From contig JAPLDN010000220.1 of assembly GCA_026391755.1 (NCBI GenBank), forward strand, positions 1 to 5,764: a stretch of 5,764 bases of DNA. The letters are read 5' to 3'. Of this stretch, positions 1 through 5,764 are shown piece after piece; the first letter of the stretch is position 1, and each line of letters opens with the position of its first letter. The position numbers and the translations under genes were made by a program. The notes under the pieces are model-generated. The model worked only from the letters and a program-made list of their open reading frames with translations, made no database searches and was not told the origin of the DNA. Source of the stretch: Bacteroidota bacterium. Its GTDB lineage: Bacteria > Bacteroidota > Bacteroidia > Bacteroidales > FEN-979.

Positions 1-1226
1 TAAATCCCTTTCCCCAAATACCCTCCGCCTTCAAACATGCCGGTTGCATCTTTAAACACAGGATCCCTGGGCGTTGGCAAAGGAATACCTGGTGTAACCA
101 TAAGCTTCCATTTTGATGCAAAATCAATATTTGTTGTCAAATTCGCCTCCCATGGTTCGATTTTAAGATTGTAAAAATCAGAATAGGTTACTTCCGAGTT
201 GTAATATTCATCGGCCAGCCCGGCAAAGGAATGGCCGAACTCATGAACTGCAACAATCTTTGAATATTGGTTATCGACCGTCCCCTCGCAATAAAGGTTA
301 TAAAAACCGCCTCCTCCATACCGCTTCGAATTGACAAGCACAAAAATTGCATCATATGGGACATTGGCAGCAATGTCATAAATAGACCTGGTATCGAAAC
401 TGGTAAGATATCGATCCATGTCAAATGTATAGAAACTGCTGTGAATATTGGTGTTTACATACAATTCCTTCCCTGGTATGCTCACTCCTGATTCATATGA
501 AGGAGAGCACACTGCATAGAAGTTAAACCTGTCAAGCAAATTGCTGTATGGCTCAACGGATAAAAAATAATCAGCCATGGAACGGGCGTCGGCCAGGAAT
601 TTTGGCATTTCAGCTTCGGTATACCCTTCAGCAAGTAACGCTATATCTACGTGGGTTGAGGGTTCTCCCGAATACAACAATTTCTCGGTTTCAAACCTGT
701 GGATACTGTCTTTAAGAATAAAATAATCATCAGGCCTGATCCTCATGTCAAACAATTTCAGAAATACCCCTGTCTCATAGGATCTTTTTTCAATCACGAA
801 TTGCATGGTCTTCTTCGGGAATGGCATTATTGCTACCATTGAAAATGCCCTCTTTATCTCTTTTGCTTCGGGTGTTCCCTGCCACTCCTGGAACAGGCTG
901 CAAAATCCTTTTGAAAATAACAGTTCACCTGAAGCGGAATCAATGAGCAGGTAACGGTATGTCCCGGTATTCTTCAATGCAAGAAGGTTATTATGAGGCC
1001 CCCCGTAATTGGGCTCTTCCCTCATTTCACGAAAAAAAACATTTTCTCCGGATTTGTCCCCTGCCAGGAAATAATCTATTCTCAGGGTTTTATTAAAAAA
1101 AAAGTCGTCGAAACGAAATTGTTTATTACTGCTTACCGGTGTTTTAGAAGCCATATCCTGGGCAGGCGTATGGCATGGCAACAGGAGAGCAAGGGCAAAA
1201 ATTAATGCGATGTACGTTTGTTTCAT
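1..1226 (-). CDS. M64 family secreted zinc metallopeptidase (IgA peptidase family), 3' end outside window
   Basis: Probable secreted zinc endopeptidase of family M64, the family that includes clostridial IgA protease. I read 408 uninterrupted codons from the ATG at 1226 to the left edge; an in-frame TGA lies five codons upstream, fixing this start. Residues 1-22 form a signal peptide (Lys at 2, hydrophobic 5-16, likely cleavage after TPA before QD), so export to the periplasm or beyond is expected. Residues about 24-150 fit the M64 N-terminal domain and about 185 onward the catalytic domain. It shows VDIALLAEGYT (193-203), a glycine-rich YGGGG loop near 303-307, and the zinc site HEFGHSFAGLADEY with His328, Glu329, His332 and probable third ligand Asp339. 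The last visible part, FEGGGYLGKGI, resembles the region shortly before the C-terminus of relatives, so perhaps a few tens of residues are missing. It is last in the visible run, 33 bp after the transporter. Nine-T and eight-T runs occur in its 5' part. Physiological substrate unknown; cleavage of IgA should not be assumed. Confidence 0.93.
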   Translation of the reverse strand, partial: MKQTYIALIFALALLLPCHTPAQDMASKTPVSSNKQFRFDDFFFNKTLRIDYFLAGDKSGENVFFREMREEPNYGGPHNNLLALKNTGTYRYLLIDSASGELLFSKGFCSLFQEWQGTPEAKEIKRAFSMVAIMPFPKKTMQFVIEKRSYETGVFLKLFDMRIRPDDYFILKDSIHRFETEKLLYSGEPSTHVDIALLAEGYTEAEMPKFLADARSMADYFLSVEPYSNLLDRFNFYAVCSPSYESGVSIPGKELYVNTNIHSSFYTFDMDRYLTSFDTRSIYDIAANVPYDAIFVLVNSKRYGGGGFYNLYCEGTVDNQYSKIVAVHEFGHSFAGLADEYYNSEVTYSDFYNLKIEPWEANLTTNIDFASKWKLMVTPGIPLPTPRDPVFKDATGMFEGGGYLGKGI

Positions 1227-1259
1227 ATTTTTTAATTTTCAGATCTCCTTAAACAGCTT
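1227..1259 (-). other. 33-bp intergenic spacer with A-rich leader before the M64 gene
   Basis: This is the largest non-coding gap in the window. Read on the minus strand it contains AAGGAGAT (1250-1243) and then an A-rich stretch ending at the ATG. The AGGAG core sits 18 nt from the start codon, too far for normal Shine-Dalgarno pairing, and there is no closer alternative start. An A-rich stretch just before the start is common in Bacteroidota, which mostly initiate without Shine-Dalgarno pairing. I see no TAnnTTTG-type Bacteroidota promoter element and no hairpin terminator here, so read-through from the upstream gene is the simplest view. Confidence 0.5.
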
Positions 1260-2150
1260 TCATGTGGATTTCCCTTTTACCTGGACCAATGCAGTTCCTG
1301 CTAACATCAGCATGCAGCCGCCAGCCATCCTTATTGTCATTGTCTCCCCCAGGAGCATCATTCCTCCAATGACTGCAAAAACTGCTTCCAGCCCAAGTAT
1401 GATGCTTACATATGCAGGATGTGCTGTTTTCTGAGCGATGATCTGAAGTGTGTAGGCCACTCCAACCGAAAGGATCCCTCCATAAGAGATCGGCAGCCAA
1501 GCCTGGAATACTTTGATCAGGCTTACAGTTTCAATGGAAAACGCCACAATCAGATTGAGCACGGCTGTGATCGAAAATTGGATCACCGCGAGTAAAATAG
1601 AATCCATCCGGGGTGAAAGCCAGCCGATGAACAGCACATGAAACGTGAATACGAAGGAGCACATAAGCACGAGTGAGTCGCCCTTTTCAAGGTTAAACCC
1701 ACTGGTTATGCAAAGCAGATAAAGGCCTGCAATTGAAATAAACATCCCGGCCCAGATGTACAAATTGCTCCTCTGCCCGAAGAATAAACCTATAACAGGA
1801 ACAAATACAACATAAAGTTCGGTTAAAAACCCGGCCTTCCCTGCAGTTGTTGTTTGAAGCCCCAATTGCTGCAGGGCGACCCCGGCAAATAAAAGCAGCC
1901 CTGTGAGCAGGGAGCCAATAAGGAGCTTACGATGGTCCTTAGTGGAATTGATCTTCACAAGCTGTTTGCCCTTATGGAGTTTTTTGTACAAGAGAGGGAG
2001 CAATACCAGTAATCCGAGAGAAAACCTGATCCCGTTATATGTAAATGGTCCAACGTAATCCATGCCCGCTCGCTGCGCAACGAAAGCAAATCCCCAGATC
2101 GCCGCAGCAAGCAAAAGGATCAGATCGGCTTTAATCTTGCTGTTACTCAT
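1260..2150 (-). CDS. EamA/DMT-superfamily inner-membrane transporter
   Basis: A 296-residue integral membrane protein of the drug/metabolite transporter superfamily, built of two EamA repeats of five helices each. Predicted membrane segments lie near residues 8-26, 37-57, 76-95, 105-124, 131-150, 158-177, 184-206, 217-240, 247-267 and 272-291. Family-typical stretches are AAIWGFAFVAQRAGM (16-30) in helix 1, KAGFLTELYVVFVPVIG (105-121) in helix 4, and GVAYTLQIIAQKTAHP (230-245) followed by LEAVFAVIGGMMLLGE (254-269) in the second repeat. Length is normal for a complete member. The substrate cannot be read from sequence: EamA proteins export or import amino acids, metabolites, nucleotide sugars or drugs. 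Its ATG overlaps the TGA of the GH92 gene (ATGA), so translation is probably coupled to GH92; no Shine-Dalgarno sequence precedes it. Position between a mannosidase and a peptidase suggests, but does not prove, movement of a breakdown product or an effluxed metabolite. Confidence 0.93.
   Translation of the reverse strand: MSNSKIKADLILLLAAAIWGFAFVAQRAGMDYVGPFTYNGIRFSLGLLVLLPLLYKKLHKGKQLVKINSTKDHRKLLIGSLLTGLLLFAGVALQQLGLQTTTAGKAGFLTELYVVFVPVIGLFFGQRSNLYIWAGMFISIAGLYLLCITSGFNLEKGDSLVLMCSFVFTFHVLFIGWLSPRMDSILLAVIQFSITAVLNLIVAFSIETVSLIKVFQAWLPISYGGILSVGVAYTLQIIAQKTAHPAYVSIILGLEAVFAVIGGMMLLGETMTIRMAGGCMLMLAGTALVQVKGKST
2147..2150 (-). promoter_or_regulatory. ATGA stop-start overlap coupling GH92 and transporter
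   Basis: On the minus strand the transporter start codon ATG (2150-2148) shares bases with the GH92 stop codon TGA (2149-2147). The 20 nt before it contain no Shine-Dalgarno-like purine run. This arrangement usually means that ribosomes ending GH92 reinitiate on the transporter, giving coupled and roughly proportional synthesis. Confidence 0.8.
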
Positions 2151-5080
2151 CTGACAAAGATTTCATCGACAAAAAGCCATGCCTTTTTACCCGCCCCCGG
2201 ATGCCAGGCCGGGCAATTCCCGCGGTTAACCGCAAGAACTTTGATATACCTTGCAGTGATCCCTGAAGGCTTAATCGTAAAATCCCTGCTTAGCGGCCCG
2301 TTTGTTTTTTCATCTGTTATATTTCTGACAGCAGGGAGTTCTGTATAGGTTTTATTATCCTGAGAAACTGCAAACTTCACTTCCAGTGGCATAAATATCC
2401 ATGCGCCCTGGTCCTGGTAACAGCCGAGTGAGAGTTCATGTACAGGCTGAACTGATCCAAGGTCAATCACAGCAGAAACATCAACACCCTCGTAACCCTG
2501 CCAGGCACCGGTCTTAAAACTGTTGCCTCCCCTGATGAAATCAATCAGGGCCAGTTCTCCTCCGCCTGAATACTGCCCCGAATACTTCGTCAACAAAGTG
2601 ATCTTCCGGTTTTTTGGTATTTTCATAAAAGTTGCCTCAATGAGGAAACTCTGTTCACAACCCGGGGCCGTTGCAATGGCCTTAAGTTTTGTTGTTTTAT
2701 TGATGTATCCGGGTACTGAATACAAAGCCGATGTTTCGTCGGGGTTTTGCCCATCCAGTGTATAATAAATCTTCGCTGCGGGGATAGGGCAGGACAAGGC
2801 CAAAACAGTTGAATCCATAAACGTTTTTTGCGCCTTTTCCACCGCAGGCACAGGTGTAATAAGGCTCCCGCTGATGGATGAAACTGGAAAATATCCATGC
2901 CTGCTTCCCCAGGTAGTATCAGGTTTTGACGACATGGTAAACGACAAGTTCCCACCATTCAGGATATCGGAATGAGTAATATAACACTTGTTATAAGGCT
3001 GGCCGTTAAGCCTGGCTGAACTGATGTAAAAATTTTTCGTACTGATATCTTTTGCCTCGATGGTAAAAGTTTTCCCGTTTTCAAGATGAATGGAAACTTT
3101 TGGAAATAAAGGAGTGCCGATGGCATAGATCCCTGAGCCCGGGACTACCGGGTAAAAGCCCATGGCGCTGAATACATACCATGCACTCATCTGTCCGCAA
3201 TCTTCATTTCCGCATAAACCGTCAGGATCATTTTTATACAACTGGCTGCATATGGTGTTGATAAGCTTTTGCGTTTTCCAGGGCTGGCCTGCATAATCAT
3301 ACAGGTAGGCTATATGATGGCTGGGTTCATTGCCATGAGCGTACTGGCCTATCATCCCTGAAATATCAGCCTGCTCCCTGCCTGAAGTGGCCGAAGATGC
3401 AGCAAACATAAAATCCAGTTTACCCGAAAACTGCTCCCTGCCTCCCATGAGGTTCATTAAACCGCTAATGTCCTGGGGAACATAAAAACTATACTGCCAG
3501 GCATTGGCTTCGGTATAATTGAAATTCACTTCTGCCGGATCAAAAGGAGTGAACCAGCTTGAATTGGCTTTGGCACGCATGAATCCTGTAGAATGATCAT
3601 AAAGGTTCTTGTAATATTGGGCGCGGTGGATAAAAATGTTATAATCAGCAGTTTTACCAAGTGATTTCGCCATTTGGGCAATGCACCAGTCGTCGTAAGC
3701 ATATTCAAGGGTCTTTGAAACGGATTCACCTTCCTCGTCTGAAGGAATATATCCCATGGTTTTATAGTATTTCAGACCAAGTTCATCCTGCTCTGCACTG
3801 TTCTTCATGGCCCTAAGTGCAAGTTCCGGGTCGTAATTTGAAATGCCTTTTAAGTATGCGTCTGCAATAACCGGCACCGAATGGTAACCTATCATACAAC
3901 CGGTTTCATTTGAAGAAAGCTCCCATACAGGCAGTTTGCCACCTTCCTGGTACTGCCTTAGAAATGTATTGATAAAGTCATTTGTACGTTTCCCGTCTGT
4001 CAGTGTCAGCAGAGGATGCTCCGCCCTGTATGTATCCCACAGAGAAAATACGGTATAATAATCAAAACCCTTAGCGGTATGAGGTTTCATATCCCTTCCG
4101 AGATATTGTCCATCGGCGTCCATGTAAAGATTCGGGCTCAGCTGGGTATGATAAAGCGCAGTATAAAATATGGTTTTCTGATCGGCGCTGCCGCCTTCAA
4201 CAGTGATTTTCCCCAATTCCTTATTCCAGGTGTCAGATGCTGATTTCACAATTGCATTAAAATCCCAGCCAGGATTTTCCTTTTCAAGATTATTTCTGGC
4301 GCCTTCGGTATTGATGGCAGAAATCCCGATCTTCAGCAGAAGTGGTTCCTCTTTACCCAGTTCAAAACCGAATTCCGCTTTAATATCGGTACTGCTGATT
4401 TCATGAATGTTTGGAATAACTTTTCCCATGGACTGTATCCTGCATGACGAGATGGGCTTTGAAAACCTGATGACAAAAAACAGGGTTTGCCGCGACGCCC
4501 ATGCCCTGGAAGTGCGCATTCCCTCTATTTCGTCGGCGCCGACAATTTTCAACCTTGAATCGATCACAATGTCCCTGTGTTTGAGATCCAGCACAACCCC
4601 TGCACCGGCAGGGTCTTTAAATTCATACCGGTGCATTCCGGTCCTGAGGGTGGAAGTGATCTCAGCCTTTACGCCTGGCTTGTCAAGCTCAACAGAATAA
4701 TACCCGGGCCTGGCTTTTTCGGTGGGTTTCCTGAATCCCGAACGGAAGCCATAATTATCAAGAACCGACTGGCCTTTGACCGGCATGACGAGAATGTCTC
4801 CGTAATCGGAACAGCCTGTACCGCTGAGATGCGTATGACTGAACCCATAGATCACTGAATCGCTGTTATGGTATGCCGAGCAACCATCCCAACCCTCAAG
4901 CCGGGTATCAGGGCTAAGCTGTATCATCCCGAATGGCAGGCTTGCCCCGGGATAGGTATGCCCATGACCGCCTGTTCCTATAAAGGGATCCACGAAACCT
5001 GAAGGTGACCTTTTCTCTTCTTTACAGGAATGCAGAACCATTGAAAAGATCAGGATTCCCAGAATTGGCAGGTATTTCAT
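2147..5080 (-). CDS. GH92 alpha-mannosidase lipoprotein with chitobiase-like and discoidin-like C-terminal domains
   Basis: Calcium-dependent inverting exo-alpha-mannosidase of family GH92, removing terminal alpha-mannose from N-glycans or mannans. The 977 residues begin with a lipoprotein signal (MKYLPILGIL...VLHSC, lipid-accepting Cys19) followed by Lys20-Glu21-Glu22, a surface-export-like motif. The GH92 N-terminal beta-sandwich domain spans roughly 27-265, opening with VDPFIGTGGHGHTYPGASLP and including GWDGCSAYH (63-71) and SHTHLSGTG (81-89). The catalytic (alpha/alpha)6 domain spans about 272-735. It contains SLWDTYRAEHPL (346-357), YTEANAWQY (522-530; Glu524 is the likely acid), HGNEPSHH (582-589) and GNEDCGQMSAWY (624-635; Asp627 is a likely base). 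About 741-822 resembles the chitobiase/hexosaminidase C-terminal domain (IYYTLDGQNP) and 823-977 a discoidin-like F5/8 domain (QYSGGGELALID, QGYEGVD), often found together on Bacteroidota GH20 and GH92 enzymes. Family certain; linkage preference (1,2 versus 1,3, 1,4 or 1,6) not resolved. It starts 8 bp after the beta-mannosidase stop. Confidence 0.97.
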   Translation of the reverse strand: MKYLPILGILIFSMVLHSCKEEKRSPSGFVDPFIGTGGHGHTYPGASLPFGMIQLSPDTRLEGWDGCSAYHNSDSVIYGFSHTHLSGTGCSDYGDILVMPVKGQSVLDNYGFRSGFRKPTEKARPGYYSVELDKPGVKAEITSTLRTGMHRYEFKDPAGAGVVLDLKHRDIVIDSRLKIVGADEIEGMRTSRAWASRQTLFFVIRFSKPISSCRIQSMGKVIPNIHEISSTDIKAEFGFELGKEEPLLLKIGISAINTEGARNNLEKENPGWDFNAIVKSASDTWNKELGKITVEGGSADQKTIFYTALYHTQLSPNLYMDADGQYLGRDMKPHTAKGFDYYTVFSLWDTYRAEHPLLTLTDGKRTNDFINTFLRQYQEGGKLPVWELSSNETGCMIGYHSVPVIADAYLKGISNYDPELALRAMKNSAEQDELGLKYYKTMGYIPSDEEGESVSKTLEYAYDDWCIAQMAKSLGKTADYNIFIHRAQYYKNLYDHSTGFMRAKANSSWFTPFDPAEVNFNYTEANAWQYSFYVPQDISGLMNLMGGREQFSGKLDFMFAASSATSGREQADISGMIGQYAHGNEPSHHIAYLYDYAGQPWKTQKLINTICSQLYKNDPDGLCGNEDCGQMSAWYVFSAMGFYPVVPGSGIYAIGTPLFPKVSIHLENGKTFTIEAKDISTKNFYISSARLNGQPYNKCYITHSDILNGGNLSFTMSSKPDTTWGSRHGYFPVSSISGSLITPVPAVEKAQKTFMDSTVLALSCPIPAAKIYYTLDGQNPDETSALYSVPGYINKTTKLKAIATAPGCEQSFLIEATFMKIPKNRKITLLTKYSGQYSGGGELALIDFIRGGNSFKTGAWQGYEGVDVSAVIDLGSVQPVHELSLGCYQDQGAWIFMPLEVKFAVSQDNKTYTELPAVRNITDEKTNGPLSRDFTIKPSGITARYIKVLAVNRGNCPAWHPGAGKKAWLFVDEIFVR

Positions 5081-5100
5081 ATAAGTGTCTAATAAGTGTC
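5081..5100 (-). repeat. Short tandem duplication at the beta-mannosidase/GH92 junction
   Basis: The 9-mer ATAAGTGTC occurs at 5081-5089 and again at 5092-5100 on the plus strand, an 11-bp period. On the coding strand the first copy encodes the last residues of beta-mannosidase (Asp-Thr-Tyr), then the TAG stop, and the second copy fills the 8-bp gap up to the GH92 ATG. There is no Shine-Dalgarno sequence in it. It is most simply a small slippage duplication that now forms the intergenic spacer. Confidence 0.6.
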
Positions 5101-5764
5101 CCGGATTGATCGGATCTTTATTTTATCAAGCAAATCCTTCTGCTTGTATGATGTTGTGAAGAATATTTCCAGGGGTTCACCCGGACTGATATCTTCGAAA
5201 TTTTTCGAGAACTTTCCCCTGATATCTGTTGACAGCCAGACATTTCTTGCAAGTTTATCAGTTTTTAAGGTGATCTTATACCCGGAGGGAATTTTCATCA
5301 GTTCTTTCGTGATGATAGCTTTTTCAAGCGCCAGATCTTTGACCGGAACAAAATAATATGAGTTGCTGTAACGCTGATTACTGCCATCTTCAGTTTGAAA
5401 AACAGCTTTAAGCACAATCTGGTCAGGTTTAATCCCTTTCATGAAAGAGACTGAGTCAACATCGAAGCAACAGGAAGAAGTACGCATGGGAATGGTAAAT
5501 TTTTTAGTGCTGTTTTTAAGTACTTTTCCATTAAAATCACAGATCTGTATTCTCAGAAGACCCCTGCAAAGGGAGGACCGGTCGGAAATAACATAAACCC
5601 TTAGCCTTCCTTTCTCAACTACAGGCGAAACCAGCATATCGTTAAATTCCCTCTGCAAATAAAAGTGCAGCGCCTTGGGGGCGCCATAATAATCCCTGGC
5701 CGACCAGGAAACCACCGGCCAGCAATCATTATACTGCCAGAATAATGTACCCATGCACGCTGGC
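5089..5764 (-). CDS. GH2 beta-mannosidase, C-terminal 224 residues (5' end outside window)
   Basis: This is the C-terminal end of an exo-beta-mannosidase of family GH2, which hydrolyses terminal beta-linked mannose such as the Man-beta-1,4-GlcNAc core of N-glycans or manno-oligosaccharides. The frame is open to the right edge, so the methionine at 5754 is internal: it is preceded by Pro-Ala-Cys. The family-typical motif PACMGTLFWQYNDCWPVVSW marks the last strand and helix region of the catalytic TIM barrel, followed by DYYGAPKALHFYLQREF. The remaining roughly 185 residues fit the C-terminal immunoglobulin-like beta domains of the family, ending at TAG. The catalytic acid and nucleophile glutamates, the sugar-binding N-terminal domain and any signal peptide are off the window, so activity and location cannot be judged. 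The stop is 8 bp before the GH92 start, pointing to one transcript and joint removal of alpha- and beta-linked mannose. Confidence 0.9.
   Translation of the reverse strand, partial: PACMGTLFWQYNDCWPVVSWSARDYYGAPKALHFYLQREFNDMLVSPVVEKGRLRVYVISDRSSLCRGLLRIQICDFNGKVLKNSTKKFTIPMRTSSCCFDVDSVSFMKGIKPDQIVLKAVFQTEDGSNQRYSNSYYFVPVKDLALEKAIITKELMKIPSGYKITLKTDKLARNVWLSTDIRGKFSKNFEDISPGEPLEIFFTTSYKQKDLLDKIKIRSIRDTY

Noticed and set aside
188..424. Minus-strand open frame of 78 codons
   Set aside because: It overlaps the M64 catalytic domain out of frame; the M64 frame is unbroken through this region and carries the zinc-binding motif.
1171..1226. Lipoprotein reading of the M64 signal peptide (Cys18 after LLLP)
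   Set aside because: Proline directly before the cysteine does not fit a lipobox; cleavage by signal peptidase I after TPA (residue 22) is more plausible.
1243..1250. AAGGAGAT Shine-Dalgarno-like sequence on the minus strand before the M64 gene
   Set aside because: The AGGAG core is 18 nt from the ATG and no nearer start codon exists, so normal pairing is unlikely; the other starts in the window have no such motif either.
2623..2958. Minus-strand open frame of 111 codons in another phase
   Set aside because: It overlaps the GH92 chitobiase-like domain in a different frame, and the GH92 frame is continuous and family-consistent there.
3371..3443. A 13-bp direct repeat CTGCTCCCTGCCT at 3371-3383 and 3431-3443
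   Set aside because: Both copies encode Gly-Arg-Glu-Gln in frame within GH92, 20 residues apart, with no similarity around them; probably coincidence rather than a functional repeat.
4407..4700. Plus-strand open frame of 97 codons
   Set aside because: It lies wholly inside the GH92 N-terminal domain on the opposite strand and its product has no recognisable domain; antisense shadow.
5089..5754. A complete 221-residue protein starting at the methionine at 5754
   Set aside because: The frame continues to the right edge and the preceding Pro-Ala-Cys completes the conserved beta-mannosidase motif, so this methionine is internal.

Overview
The window looks like chromosome of a Bacteroidota bacterium, probably a Bacteroidales/Marinilabiliales-type glycan degrader. 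Three things suggest this: the protein families present (GH92 mannosidase with a chitobiase-like plus discoidin-like tail, GH2 beta-mannosidase, M64 peptidase), a lipoprotein signal followed by a Bacteroidota-style surface-export motif, and the absence of usable Shine-Dalgarno sequences before the starts. This placement is an inference from protein content; no taxonomic marker gene is present.

All four genes lie on the minus strand and are tightly packed, so transcription runs from the right edge to the left. In order they are: the C-terminal end of a GH2 beta-mannosidase (right edge to 5089), a complete 977-residue GH92 alpha-mannosidase lipoprotein (5080-2147), a complete 296-residue EamA/DMT membrane transporter (2150-1260), and an M64 metallopeptidase (1226 to the left edge, lacking its last residues). 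The spacings are 8 bp, a 4-bp ATGA overlap and 33 bp. This is what one transcription unit looks like. No stretch longer than 33 bp is non-coding, and I see no terminator, RNA gene, mobile element or CRISPR array.

The likely joint role is breakdown of mannose-rich glycoproteins such as N-glycans or mannoproteins. GH92 would trim alpha-mannose and the beta-mannosidase would release the core beta-linked mannose. The secreted M64 peptidase could attack the polypeptide, and the DMT carrier may move a product or a related metabolite across the inner membrane. Each enzyme family is recognised with high confidence; the combined role is inferred from gene order. No SusC/SusD pair or regulator is visible, so whether this is part of a full polysaccharide utilisation locus cannot be told from here. 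I did not find a clearly undescribed system. The most interesting points are the pairing of mannosidases with an M64 peptidase, a DMT carrier translationally coupled to GH92, and the GH92 surface-export signal.
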